From Dichetophora obliterata (Eukaryota; Arthropoda; Insecta; Diptera; Sciomyzidae), in NCBI GenBank assembly GCA_963920525.1, contig OY986437.1, positions 95,949,175-96,013,174 on the forward strand: a DNA stretch of 64,000 nt, written 5' to 3'. The translations under genes and the position numbers were made by a program. The first letter of the stretch is position 1, and each line of letters starts with the position of its first letter. The notes under the pieces are model-generated. The model saw only the letters and a list, made by a program, of their open reading frames with translations. It was not told where the DNA came from and made no database searches. This document shows, one piece after another, positions 21,400 to 32,926 of the stretch.

Positions 21400-22315
21400 T
21401 GTTGGAAACTTATTCTACAAATATATAAATTGTTTGCATCATTAAAATAATGCCATTTTTTATTATATCAATAAAACCTATAAACTCGGATAAGCCTGAT
21501 TTTTAAAAAAAAAAAAAAGTTTTGGTACTTTTGCTCAAAACCTGTTTAATATATTAAAAGTGACCCAACAAATACATTTTTTCAAATGCCACATCCACCT
21601 CTTTTTCACAACCCATTCTTTTTGAATGATTCAGGGTTTGCATACATATATAAAAATATATAATTTTTCCTGTTGTGAAAATTTATGAAACAGTCGATGT
21701 GCAAAGACACATCGCGTTTCATGCATTTGGCTGTCGGCTTTTTGGAGCAAATACGACATTTCAACTGCTGCTTTCTTACTGATGCTAGTTCTAATTCTCT
21801 TATTAGACTCTAAAATGCTGCAGACTTATGTTCTCCTAAAAGCTAGATGATCTAAGCCCTTCTTGTTTCTGCAAAATCACTTCAATGAATTTCAAAATAC
21901 GGCACCATCAATTTATCAACAGAATGATTCTGTTTATGAGGAAGTTTAACCAACTGAACTTTTAATTAAACTTTTAATTAATTTAAACGAAAAGAAAACT
22001 TTATCCAGCAATGTTCGGATTTTAGCGAATCGTTGAGCTTTATCAAGTCTCTCATTGTCACATACGTGCAACTTATGGCACGTTTTTCGTTTTTCGTTTC
22101 TTGAAAAAATATTGCATTTTTCTGGCCCCTTTCTGCCTTCTTTGAGAATTCTTCTTTTTTTCTACTTGTGAGGTCAACATTTTCGATAAAAGAACACGAT
22201 TCAAGTTTAAAGATTACTCTTTTTTGCTCAAGAGAGCAGAATTTCCAAAAACGGCAGAAAAAATGTAGCATATCTTCAATAAACGAAAACGCCATTAGAC
22301 ATTATACCTATATTG
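21400..22315. other. Anonymous DNA, no gene seen
   Basis: AT-rich sequence. The only structure noticed is a hairpin at 21687-21720, where GAAACAGTCGATGTG and CACATCGCGTTTC pair imperfectly around a short loop. The minus-strand frame 21978-22295 has no recognisable domain. Confidence 0.4.
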
Positions 22316-22990
22316 AAAGCGATTTCTAGTCATTGCATCTGCGACTAACGAATTATGGCTGTCAGCGTTTAGCTCCCAATACATACGCTTGCGTGGAACT
22401 ATTATATAGTCACTTGGCAATAAAATGGCAATGAAAACAAGAATTTAATTTTCTGTGCCATCACCTGATTTTACGGTTTGTCGCAAATATGTTAGTGTAC
22501 TCAGTAAAAATTTGTGTAACTTCTTCATCTATATAGTGAAGGACATAGTCTAAAGGTGTTGTTCCTTTTTTTGGAGCGCATGTTACCACTGTAGGCTAGA
22601 ATCTTCACAACTAGAATCTCTTAGCTCGATTTTTTACCTTTATAAGCATGCATCTCATGAAGTTTTGGTGATGGTGGCAGTGACTTTTTGCGGATTCTTC
22701 TTGAAAAAATTGACTACGGATCTAATTGACGATGGTTCTGGCTCATCCGTCAAAAGGTCACATTGTTTATGATAGGGTTGTCTTCACCTACAGAGTCGTC
22801 ATCAGTAACATTTCAATCACTATTTATTGGTTGAACAACATTCAATCCATTTTCAGTGATATCATCATCACCAGCGGATTCAATAAGGCCTAGAAGCTCA
22901 TTGACTGTGACTAAGCCCAAAGTCCTTCCGGAAAGTCCGCTTTTAGTCTGGTTAGTCTGTTTTGTCCATTTTTTTACGAAATAAAACTAA
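22316..22990 (-). pseudogene. piggyBac-like transposase, 5' fragment, decayed
   Basis: Read on the minus strand in pieces: LVTVNELLGLIESAGDDD near 22900, then DDDSVGEDN near 22790, an acidic N-terminus like that of piggyBac-type proteins. After frame changes comes VPRKRMYWELNADSHN and SLVADAMTRNRFQ near 22440-22316. The latter is the conserved start of the DDE_Tnp_1_7 domain of piggyBac family transposases. Several stops and frame shifts are present, and the part with the catalytic residues is absent downstream. No TTAA-flanked ends were located. Confidence 0.75.
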
Positions 22991-23352
22991 CCTTTTTACG
23001 GTTATATTCACAAAATCACACTTTAAAAATAAGTGTGTGCATATAAATAAAAAAAGCTGATCCCGTCAAATTAAAATTATATTCTAATGGTACTTCAAAA
23101 CAATCGTTCAGCTACTGTGTTCAAATTTGATAATTTTCAAAAATTCAAATCTGGCGGAAATGCTTGAAAACCTTCTGAAAGGACGTTAGGTCTATCTGAC
23201 TAAAGGTCTTATTTGAAACAGCAAAACAACATTTATAATATTCATACACTATTCAGTAAGTTGGCTTAAATTAAAGTCATTCGATAAACATTCTAGTGAA
23301 AAAAAACTATCTTTTCTAAATTTATTTATGAACGTTTTCGTGTAGAAAAGTA
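22991..23352. other. Anonymous DNA, no gene seen
   Basis: AT-rich sequence up to the CTTA target duplication of the Ty3 element. Nothing recognised. Confidence 0.4.
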
Positions 23353-23356
23353 CTTA

Positions 23357-23742
23357 TGTAGCCTTCTCAATATAAAACAAACACTTTCTTTTGGGTTGCT
23401 TCGATTAAGTTTAGATTTATTAATAATTTATTCTTAGTTATTATGTTATTTATTAACAATATTTGAGTGTTTTCAACTTCTATACTTTTTATATTATATC
23501 CGTTCACGTCTGATCGTTCGAATTGAATTGCTCGGCTTCCTCAATTTATGTACGCTTCGTCAATTTATGTATGCTTCGTCAATTTATGTACGCTTCGTCA
23601 ATTTATGTTCGTTTTTTCCATTCGTTTGGTCAGTGTTGTCCTCTAATAATTTCGTCCGCTTCTTGTAGTCCGTGTGGCATGTAGTACATCAGTCCCGTCC
23701 AAAGTCCGTGAAATAAGTCCGTCGACTTGGCCTATTCCCACA
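23357..23742 (-). repeat. 3' LTR (386 bp) of the Ty3 element
   Basis: A direct copy of 33493-33840, longer by 38 bases because a 19-bp unit (TCAATTTATGTACGCTTCG) from 23541 on is present four times instead of twice. The last 100 bases on its high-coordinate side also encode the C-terminus of the integrase frame. Confidence 0.92.
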
Positions 23743-25019
23743 TCCGGCCATCCTGCAGCAACATTCGCCTCGGATGTTGGTGTCCATCTTTTCATTTGAT
23801 CTGCCACAGTGTAGCTTCTTCGTGGTCCATCTCCGTTACCAACTCTTTCCACGTAGTAACGACCATGCCTCAGTTTCTTACAAATTTTGTATGGTCCAAG
23901 AAAGTTTGGTTTAAGTTTTAATCCAGGTCCAAACTGTGTACGTTTTATGGCAACCAATTCATTTAATTCGTAGTTTTCCTCTGGTTTTCGTTTTTTATCG
24001 TAGTAGCTTTTGTTTTCCGCCTGAATTTTTGAAATATTTTCTCGAGCTTCTTCACGAACCATATCCCTTTCCTTGTCAAACTCACCAACGGCATGTTCGA
24101 TTAATAATTCCCGAAAATCATTATTGTTTTTAGTTCTCATCTCGATACCTGTTAAAACTCGAAATGGTGTCATTTTTGTACTTCGAGGTGGAGTGTTATT
24201 AATGATTTGTTGAACTTGACCGACGTACTTGTACCAGTTCTGTGGATTTTGCACGCAAAGTTTCGTGAGCATTGGTATAATCACCCGGTGGATTCTTTCT
24301 ACTTGGCCGTTACCTCTCGGCACTCCTGTTGCTATTAGTAAATGCTGTATACCTTCGTCTTTACAGTATTCTTCGAAAGCATGTGATGTAAACGCCGTTC
24401 CTCTATCAGATATGATCCTCTCTGGATTTCCGAATATGTTCGCTTGTTTCTTTAAATTTTCGATTACCTCTTCCGAGCCGGTACTTTTAGTGGGGTAAAG
24501 CCAAACAAATTTTGAAAAACCATCGATTACAACGAATAGGTGATTGTACCGCTTTCTAGTATCTTCCATGGGTCCCAAATGATCAATGTGGTATGTCCCT
24601 AGTGGCGTGTCTGCTTTGTCAATCGGTTGAAGCATTCCCTCCCGTTTTCCGTTTTTTGCTTCCGCCAATATGCACTCGACACAGCTCTTCACAACGCTTT
24701 TAACTTTGTTGTCCAGATTCGAAATAAAAAACGATTTTTTGACAAGATCCGCAGTCTTTTTTGCCGCAAAATGCCCCTGTCTGTGCGCAATTTGTATTAT
24801 TTCTCTTTCCATTTCTGTTGGTATGACAATTAGTTCTAGATCAGGGTTCTTATGCAACAGGCCATATTTCATATAAAAATCCTCATAACTAGTATTTTCT
24901 AAGACTTTCCTGACCGCCTTTATCCATTCATCTCGTATCTGTGCCTGTTCTATTCGGTGTTTTGTTGAATCTTCTATCATAAGACAAGACATTCTGCTAA
25001 GGGCGTCTACATGCCGCAT
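23643..25019 (-). CDS. Integrase part of the Ty3 pol (frame 2)
   Basis: 458 residues. The start reads RHVDALSRMSC, which normally lies at the junction of RNase H and integrase, so this frame is the continuation of the upstream pol and not a separate gene. The integrase zinc-binding HHCC region follows (HRQGHF..CVECILAEAKNG). The core has all three acidic residues in place: YHIDHLGPM, ISDRGTAFTSHAF and GNGQVERIHRV. The C-terminal basic domain includes FLGPYKICK. The last 33 codons lie inside the 3' LTR and end RTTRSGRNY. It would insert element cDNA into the chromosome. It overlaps the upstream frame by 13 bases. Confidence 0.87.
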   Translation of the reverse strand: MRHVDALSRMSCLMIEDSTKHRIEQAQIRDEWIKAVRKVLENTSYEDFYMKYGLLHKNPDLELIVIPTEMEREIIQIAHRQGHFAAKKTADLVKKSFFISNLDNKVKSVVKSCVECILAEAKNGKREGMLQPIDKADTPLGTYHIDHLGPMEDTRKRYNHLFVVIDGFSKFVWLYPTKSTGSEEVIENLKKQANIFGNPERIISDRGTAFTSHAFEEYCKDEGIQHLLIATGVPRGNGQVERIHRVIIPMLTKLCVQNPQNWYKYVGQVQQIINNTPPRSTKMTPFRVLTGIEMRTKNNNDFRELLIEHAVGEFDKERDMVREEARENISKIQAENKSYYDKKRKPEENYELNELVAIKRTQFGPGLKLKPNFLGPYKICKKLRHGRYYVERVGNGDGPRRSYTVADQMKRWTPTSEANVAAGWPDVGIGQVDGLISRTLDGTDVLHATRTTRSGRNY

Positions 25020-27829
25020 TTTTGATCCTGCCGGTGCTCAATTTCATAATCGAATTCTTGTAAAAACATAGCCCATCTGGCAACTCTAAGAGGTACATCT
25101 TTCTTTCTCATGGTCATAGAGAATGCATTACAGTCCGTCACGATTTTTACTCTAATGCCCAGTACATACACACGCCACTTTTTTAAGGCTTCAATAATGG
25201 CCAACACTTCGTGTTCATATGAGTGATATTTTTGTTCAAACTCGTTGGTTTTTTTACTCATGTATTGGATCGGGTGAAGCTGTTGATCTTCAGAGTCTAA
25301 TTGTAGAAGTACAGCGCCATAGCCGTACATACAGGCGTCTGTGTGTATTTCGGTAGGAGCTTTTGGATCATATAATCTTAGAATTGGTGAATGTATCAAA
25401 GCAGACTTCAGTTGTTGGATCGCCGCAACTTCCTCATCTTCGATTTTAAAAGTCTTATTCTGCGCCAGTAAGCTTGTCAGTGGTCGTGCAATAAGAGCAT
25501 AGTTCGGCACGAAGCGACGAAAATACGAAGTCAAGCCTAAAAATCTTTGTAGTGCTTTTTTGTTAACTGGCAATGGAAACTCTTTTACAGCTCGCACTTT
25601 ATCTTCGGATGGCGTTATCGTAGAGTTTTCGATAACATATCCTAAAAAGGTTACCTTTTTCCGAAGAAATTGACATTTTTCCCACTTTATACGGAGTCCA
25701 AAAGAACTTGCCAGATTCAAAACTTTTTCAAACTTTTCTATACCCTCTTGTTCATCTATCGATGGAATTATTATATCGTCCATATAGATGACGATCATTC
25801 CACTTTGTATCATCTCTCGAAAAACTGTATAGATAAATCTTGAAAAAACTGCTGGGGAATTCGAGATTCCAAACGGTACATAAAGAAACTCATACTGCCC
25901 GTTATGAGTAACAAATGATGTATATTTTCGAGATTTTTCGGCCATAGGGACATGGAAAAATCCATTACGTAAGTCAAGTGTTGTATAAACCTTCGCCTGC
26001 TGCAATCGCTGCAATACATCATCAATCATTACCATCGGAAAATGGTCTTTAATAATTTTATCATTAAGTTTACGATAGTCGCAACATAATCTTTTTGTTC
26101 CGTCTTTTTTCGCTGCAAGTACTACAGGTGATGAGTATTCCGATGTGCTTGGCTGAATTATTCCCTCCTTGAGCCATTCTTCAACTTGCTCCTCAACTAC
26201 GCGTTGGTCAACATATGGCAACCGTCTAGGTCTTTGAAATATTGGTATCTCATCAGCTAAAATTATACTCATTTCTATTGGAGATCTTTTCATTTGGATA
26301 GGATTGTAGTTTTTAATCAAACTTTCCATTTTTATTTGATGCTCTCGACTTAGATGGCATACATCTGGTGTAAGTTTGGGATACACTTCATCGAACAAAG
26401 TAGACATCCGCAAACACTCGTATTCCCGAAAAAGTTCTGAAGAATTATTTTCTTCCATAATTTTTTCCGTGGGGTTTGATTGTATTTTTTCTTGTTTTTC
26501 AAAGAACGTGGCACCATTACCATCAATTAATAAATTAAAAGTCCGTAAAACATTGTTCCCTATAACCGCCGGGTATAATATGTCTTTGTTTTTGGCTACG
26601 TAGAATTGGATATCCAGTTCAATGTCATCGATTTTTGTGTGTGCTGTGAAAGATCCAATTGTTGTGAATTCACCTTCTCCTATTCCGACAAAACTATGAG
26701 TATCAGGCTTTAGTTCGACTTCACCTATTTTTTTGAAGGTATCATTTGTAATTGCACAAATATCGCTCCCAGTGTCGATCAGAGCTGATATTTGTACTCC
26801 ATCTATGTAAATATCCTTAAAAATTCTATTAGACATTGGTACAAAATTTGTGATTTTCTTTTGGTTCAAGGAATGTAAAACATTATGTTCTTTCTTTATA
26901 TCTTTCTTTAAAGTTGTACATTCATAAGATCGATGCCCAAATTGCTGGCACTTAAAACATTTGTAATCAGCATTTTTACAATTCTTTGCTAAGTGGTTGG
27001 CTTCGCCACATTTAAAACATTTTTTCTCGTTTTCTCGTCCAGTGTCTTGAGTATTTGTCAAAGCCTGTTTGGTCTGTGTTTTGTTGAAGTATGTTGCTTG
27101 ATGCTGCCTCTTATCGCGAATTTTCTCATAGATAACAATTTGAGTCTTAAGTTCGTCTATAGATTTGGCTTGATACAGGTTACTTTTGTTGGTGTTAGAA
27201 TCAGGAACACCGTCCACGAAGTACTCTAGGAGACTCTGTTCGTCAAGATCTACTGGCTTATCAAGCTCCATCAGTGAGTAAAGATATTCCCTTAAAGTTT
27301 CGTTCTGCTTTTTTCGACGGTTTCGAAGCAATCTGTGAACTTCCACAGCAGACAACTGGGTTCCAAATTCTTTAATCAAAGCTCCTTTCAAGCATTTCCA
27401 ATCTTGAATACCAACTTGACTACGAATAAACATCTTGGCCGGGCCCTTCAACAACTGCTTGGCATAAATAAACTTTTGTAGCGGGTTCCACTGAACCGCC
27501 ATTGCGTTCTCTTCAAATTCTTCCAGCCATTGCTCAACACGTGGATGACCAGATCCAGTAAAAGACGTTATAGAATCCTCGATATCTCGCAGTGTGAAAG
27601 TCGACCTTGGAGTGTACAATTCAGATGCAAGCTGCCTATTTGAGGCAACATCTTCATATTCAGAGTCCTCGTCACTGCTTTGGGTTAAACCGAAGTGGGT
27701 CATCAGCCTGTCCTGCAAAGTCACCTTTCGTCCCGTTACGGATAAATTTAACCCCACCAATTTATCTTTTAATTCTTTTACCGATAGTCCTAAAATAGTC
27801 TCTTTGTCCATCGGTAATAGTTTTATCAA
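25007..27829 (-). CDS. Gag-protease-reverse transcriptase-RNase H polyprotein of the Ty3 element
   Basis: 940 residues in one frame. Residues 10-46 form a SAP-type DNA-binding motif (VKELKDKLVGLNLSVTG). The Gag region spans about 70-260. Two canonical CCHC zinc knuckles lie at 271-284 (CFKCGEANHLAKNC) and 291-304 (CFKCQQFGHRSYEC). The protease has ALIDTGSDICAI at about 350. The reverse transcriptase spans about 540-720, with catalytic YMDD at 682-685. RNase H begins near 815 (EIHTDACMYGYGAVLLQ). The frame stops after RQDQKCGM, short of the usual RNase H end. Gag and pol are fused without a frameshift. Its start ATG is at 27829; M7 is an alternative. Particle formation and reverse transcription would be its job. 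Confidence 0.9.
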   Translation of the reverse strand: MIKLLPMDKETILGLSVKELKDKLVGLNLSVTGRKVTLQDRLMTHFGLTQSSDEDSEYEDVASNRQLASELYTPRSTFTLRDIEDSITSFTGSGHPRVEQWLEEFEENAMAVQWNPLQKFIYAKQLLKGPAKMFIRSQVGIQDWKCLKGALIKEFGTQLSAVEVHRLLRNRRKKQNETLREYLYSLMELDKPVDLDEQSLLEYFVDGVPDSNTNKSNLYQAKSIDELKTQIVIYEKIRDKRQHQATYFNKTQTKQALTNTQDTGRENEKKCFKCGEANHLAKNCKNADYKCFKCQQFGHRSYECTTLKKDIKKEHNVLHSLNQKKITNFVPMSNRIFKDIYIDGVQISALIDTGSDICAITNDTFKKIGEVELKPDTHSFVGIGEGEFTTIGSFTAHTKIDDIELDIQFYVAKNKDILYPAVIGNNVLRTFNLLIDGNGATFFEKQEKIQSNPTEKIMEENNSSELFREYECLRMSTLFDEVYPKLTPDVCHLSREHQIKMESLIKNYNPIQMKRSPIEMSIILADEIPIFQRPRRLPYVDQRVVEEQVEEWLKEGIIQPSTSEYSSPVVLAAKKDGTKRLCCDYRKLNDKIIKDHFPMVMIDDVLQRLQQAKVYTTLDLRNGFFHVPMAEKSRKYTSFVTHNGQYEFLYVPFGISNSPAVFSRFIYTVFREMIQSGMIVIYMDDIIIPSIDEQEGIEKFEKVLNLASSFGLRIKWEKCQFLRKKVTFLGYVIENSTITPSEDKVRAVKEFPLPVNKKALQRFLGLTSYFRRFVPNYALIARPLTSLLAQNKTFKIEDEEVAAIQQLKSALIHSPILRLYDPKAPTEIHTDACMYGYGAVLLQLDSEDQQLHPIQYMSKKTNEFEQKYHSYEHEVLAIIEALKKWRVYVLGIRVKIVTDCNAFSMTMRKKDVPLRVARWAMFLQEFDYEIEHRQDQKCGM

Positions 27830-29383
27830 TATATAATATCAAAGAATATAAATATTAATATAGAATATAAAATTTTTGTATGTAGTAAATAATTATAAAT
27901 TATTTTTATAATTTTTTATTGTGCTTGCAAGAATGACCATTTACAATAAGCTGATATTATTTTTCGCCAGTTTCTAATTTTTCGTTCTCAATTATTACAT
28001 ATAAATTCAATCGGTTATTTTATTTTCCTTTTTTATTGAGTTTTTACTCTATATATTGGCATTTAAATTATTGCTTACTTCAAACTTAAATGATTTGTCA
28101 ATACAAAACAGAATGAAAACTAAAAGATTAATTAAGTTAAATTCATGTAAAAAGATTAATTTTATAATTAATAAGTGTTATTATGGATTTTATTCTATAA
28201 TAAAGCAGTTAAAATAGTTATAGCATGCATCATAAAATATTATTTTCTTTAGTTTTTGTTAGAAAAAAAAAATAATTATTATTAAAAGTAGTAGTTAAAT
28301 TTCTTAACGTACAAATTTTTGTTAACTTTTCAAAGCCAAACAATGTTTAAAAAAAAATAACGTCATATTAATCCAACTTTAACAAATTGTTTTGAACAAA
28401 AGGTTTTATTAAGCGCACTTAATATTTAAATATTTTCTTTTAAATGTCTTTTAAATTCATAAAGTATTTGTTTACAAAATATAATAAATTTTCTCTGATA
28501 ATTACTTGCAAACAAAATTTATTTGTCCCACTGTTTCTAACATACGAGCAACATAAACAATTCTCTACTCACATTGAAATACATTCTACTCATCTTATCT
28601 AATTGTTTTGCCTATTTTCTGCTGCGCTCAATGAACATCGCTTGCTATGCTGCTTTTCCTTTTTGACACGTTGCATCTTTCCTCTTTGGCACGTTCCCTG
28701 TTCTTTCGCTTCTTTTGATGTTATCAAGTTTTGCTCAATTCAAAATATTTTGTAGCAAATTTTTTTCGCAGTTTTCAATGAAGTTGAATTTTTTATTATT
28801 CTACTATAAGTTTTGCTTTGCTTGTGTTTTATGTTTTCTTATGTAGCAATGTTTTGTTTTGTTTTTTTTTATGCATTAAAGTAATTTGCGAGCAACAAAT
28901 TCACTTAATTTTATTTTTTCTTTAATTTTCTGTAGCATAGCTTCTATTTTTCACTCACTGCTTTCTTATTTTTATCTTCTCATGAAGCACTCAGTTTTTG
29001 GTTCTGTATTGATGTGGCTTTTCTCAAATTTCTTTTTTCATCTAGCAAAACTTCCACTCACTTCTTTTACATTACAAAGGCACTAAAATGTTCTTTCGCT
29101 TTGCTGTTCTTCACTTCAATTGATGTTTTCTATACATAGCTAATTTTTTACTCACTTCTTACTTATTTTTATCTTCTCATTAAGCACTCAGTTTTCTTTT
29201 CTGTATTAATGTGGCTTTGCTCAAGTTTCTTTTTCGTGTAGCAAAGCTTTCACTCACTTCTTTTACTTTACAAAGGCAATCAATTGTTCTTTCGCTTGAT
29301 CTTTGCTGTTCTTCACTTCAATTTATGTTTTCTATACTTTTCTGTAGAATAGCTTCTTTTTCACTCACTTAACTCTTTACTAC

Positions 29384-32300
29384 CAAAGAGTATAAATGAG
29401 TAGAAGAGGTCCAGCCACTCAATGTTAAATTTTTCTCCTTAATCTCGGTGAGGTGCGCAAGAGATGTCCTAAAATTGAAACGCAGCTGCAGCGGCAGAAC
29501 GACGTCGCTTTGCAGCCAATTTCGAAAATCTCTTTTAGGACTAGAGAGATTTCGAATTAGAAATTAAAATGTGTGTGCACAAGCGAGCTAGAAATATATT
29601 GCCTTGCTGGTTTCTTGCTTCCTTTTATGATCGCAATAGAATCGATCCAAGGTCTTATTATAGAAAAAAAAAAATGTTTGTTTACATTTTGTTTTCTATA
29701 TTTTTAATAATTTCGCCTGTGTGCACAAGGGAGCAAAAAGATTGGTTTTTTAAATGGCCTTGCCTGTTTCTTCCTATTTGAATAGAATTCGCATTGTTGT
29801 CATTCTTATTACATTTGGTAAATTGCAAGATTTATGAAAGAAATGAAGCAAAGCAGATTTCTTGCAATTTACCATATGTAGCAAGTGTCAATGCGTTGCC
29901 AAATTTATTTCTTCTTAATAGCTGGAAATTTTTGTTCTGATTTTTTTGTAGCTAGGTATATTTTGATATTCAGATATTTCATTAGCCGAATAGAATACGG
30001 ATTTCTGATTCGGCTAATGAAATAATTATTGCTTAGTAATGACTTCAACAAATGTTTGTTCATTAACAGAACAAAAGAATGCCCTTTAAAAATTGTTCCT
30101 ATTATTTATTTAGAATATAGGTACCTATTAGAAAATTAAAATTAAATTAAATTTATATTAAGTGTTGTCCATATTTTTATATTTATTTTAAAAATTATAC
30201 AAACCAACACCAAATATATTTCTTTAAAATCTGAAAAGAAGAGAACGGAAATTGATTGCAAAGTATTTCTTTAGATATATTTATATATTTTGCGTGATTT
30301 AAATTATTATATTAATTAAAGAAATAATTATATACAAACAACCACCAAAAATATATCTTCCAAACCAGATAAGAAGAGATAATAAAAGATCTGAAAAAAA
30401 TAATTATATACAAACCACCACCAAAAAGATATCTTCCAAACCAGATAAGCACGTAGCAGATGCAGTTGCTGATGCATTAAGGTTTTTAGGTAATTAAAAA
30501 TAAAATTCCAAATAAATTTCAATGTTTATCTTATTATTTAATATAATACTTACAAACTATATGGCTTATTATATAATATAATAACGTACAAACTAAAATG
30601 AATTCTTATTATTTAATATAATACATTAAGAACTAAACGAAAATCTTATTATATAATATAATATGTTACAAACTAAATGAAAATCTTATTATGTAATATA
30701 ATATGTTACAAACTAAATGAAAATCTTATTATTTAATATAATAACTTACAAACTAACTGAAGCGGCAAACATTTTAATTTAATTTCATCGTATTTTAAAT
30801 TCGTCCTAAGCTAACAACTTAACCTAATAATATTTACAAAATATTTACAAAAAATTACAATATTTACAAAGTATTTACAATTTGCAAAATTTACAAAATA
30901 TTTACAGAATTTAAAAAATTGAACCAAATTGAATAGAATTTTACATTGATTACAATATTTAGGAATTATTTACAATATTTACAAAACTAAACAAAGTTGT
31001 ATTAAATATTAATATTTACAATATTTACAAAAAGCTTCTGTTGGTCAAGAGAGATTTGTTTTAATAAAAATTATAATATTTACAAAATATTTACAAAATG
31101 TACAAAATATTTACAAAATATTTACAAAAAATTACAATATTTACAAAGTTACAGTTATACAAAGTTATACAAATATACAGTTTTGTAAATATTTTGTAAA
31201 TATTTTGTACATTTTGTAAATATTTTGTAAATATTATAATTTTTATTAAAACAAATCTCTCTTGACCAACAGAAGCTTTTTGTAAATATTGTAAATATTA
31301 ATATTTAATACAACTTTGTTTAGTTTTGTAAATATTGTAAATAATTCCTAAATATTGTAATCAATGTAAAATTCTATTCAATTTGGTTCAATTTTTTAAA
31401 TTCTGTAAATATTTTGTAAATTTTGCAAATTGTAAATACTTTGTAAATATTGTAATTTTTTGTAAATATTTTGTAAATATTATTAGGTTAAGTTGTTAGC
31501 TTAGGACGAATTTAAAATACGATGAAATTAAATTAAAATGTTTGCCGCTTCAGTTAGTTTGTAAGTTATTATATTAAATAATAAGATTTTCATTTAGTTT
31601 GTAACATATTATATTACATAATAAGATTTTCATTTAGTTTGTAACATATTATATTATATAATAAGATTTTCGTTTAGTTCTTAATGTATTATATTAAATA
31701 ATAAGAATTCATTTTAGTTTGTACGTTATTATATTATATAATAAGCCATATAGTTTGTAAGTATTATATTAAATAATAAAATAAACATTGAAATTTATTT
31801 GGAATTTTATTTTTAATTACCTAAAAACCTTAATGCATCAGCAACTGCATCTGCTACGTGCTTATCTGGTTTGGAAGATATCTTTTTGGTGGTGGTTTGT
31901 ATATAATTATTTTTTTCAGATCTTTTATTATCTCTTCTTATCTGGTTTGGAAGATATATTTTTGGTGGTTGTTTGTATATAATTATTTCTTTAATTAATA
32001 TAATAATTTAAATCACGCAAAATATATAAATTTATCTAAAGAAATACTTTGCAATCAATTTCCGTTCTCTTCTTTTCAGATTTGAAAGAAATATATTTGG
32101 TGTTGGTTTGTATAATTTTTAAAATAAATATAAAAATATGGACAACACTTAATATAAATTTAATTTAATTTTAATTTTCTAATAGGTACCTATATTCTAA
32201 ATAAATAATAGGAACAATTTTTAAAGGGCATTCTTTTGTTCTGTTAATGAACAAACATTTGTTGAAGTCATTACTAAGCAATAATTATTTCATTAGCCGA

Positions 32301-32926
32301 ATCAGAAATCCGTATTCTATTCGGCTAATGAAATATCTGAATATCAAAATATACCTAGCTACAAAAAAATCAGAACAAAAATTTCCAGCTATTAAGAAGA
32401 AATAAATTTGGCAACGCATTGACACTTGCTACATATGGTAAATTGCAAGAAATCTGCTTTGCTTCATTTCTTTCATAAATCTTGCAATTTACCAAATGTA
32501 ATAAGAATGACAACAATGCGAATTCTATTCAAATAGGAAGAAACAGGCAAGGCCATTTAAAAAACCAATCTTTTTGCTCCCTTGTGCACACAGGCGAAAT
32601 TATTAAAAATATAGAAAACAAAATGTAAACAAACATTTTTTTTTTTCTATAATAAGACCTTGGATCGATTCTATTGCGATCATAAAAGGAAGCAAGAAAC
32701 CAGCAAGGCAATATATTTCTAGCTCACTTGTGCACACACATTTTAATTTCTAATTCGAAATCTCTCTAGTCCTAAAAGAGATTTTCGAAATTGGCTGCAA
32801 AGCGACGTCGTTCTGCCGCTGCAGCTGCGTTTCAATTTTAGGACATCTCTTGCGCACCTCACCGAGATTAAGGAGAAAAATTTAACATTGAGTGGCTGGA
32901 CCTCTTCTACTCATTTATACTCTTTG
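29384..32926. mobile_element. Near-perfect 3.5-kb palindromic foldback element
   Basis: The left arm (29384 to about 31128) and the right arm (about 31181-32926) are inverted copies about 1.74 kb long, with only scattered single-base differences (for example at 29585 against its mirror near 32725) and a loop of about 52 bases. The outer ends are CAAAGAGTATAAATGAG and its inverse. TTACTAC lies directly outside both ends (29377-29383 and 32927-32933), a 7-base direct repeat that marks a transposition-like insertion. The arms have no coding frame beyond about 65 codons; they contain tandem TATTTACAAAA and TCTTATTATNTAATATAATA-type units. The CA terminus and a 7-8 base duplication suggest hAT-type mobilisation; that is an inference. 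Confidence 0.88.

Noticed and set aside
30328..30522. 64-residue frame, identical to one at 31788-31982 on the other strand
   Set aside because: The two are mirror copies in the palindrome arms, not two genes; the composition is low-complexity.
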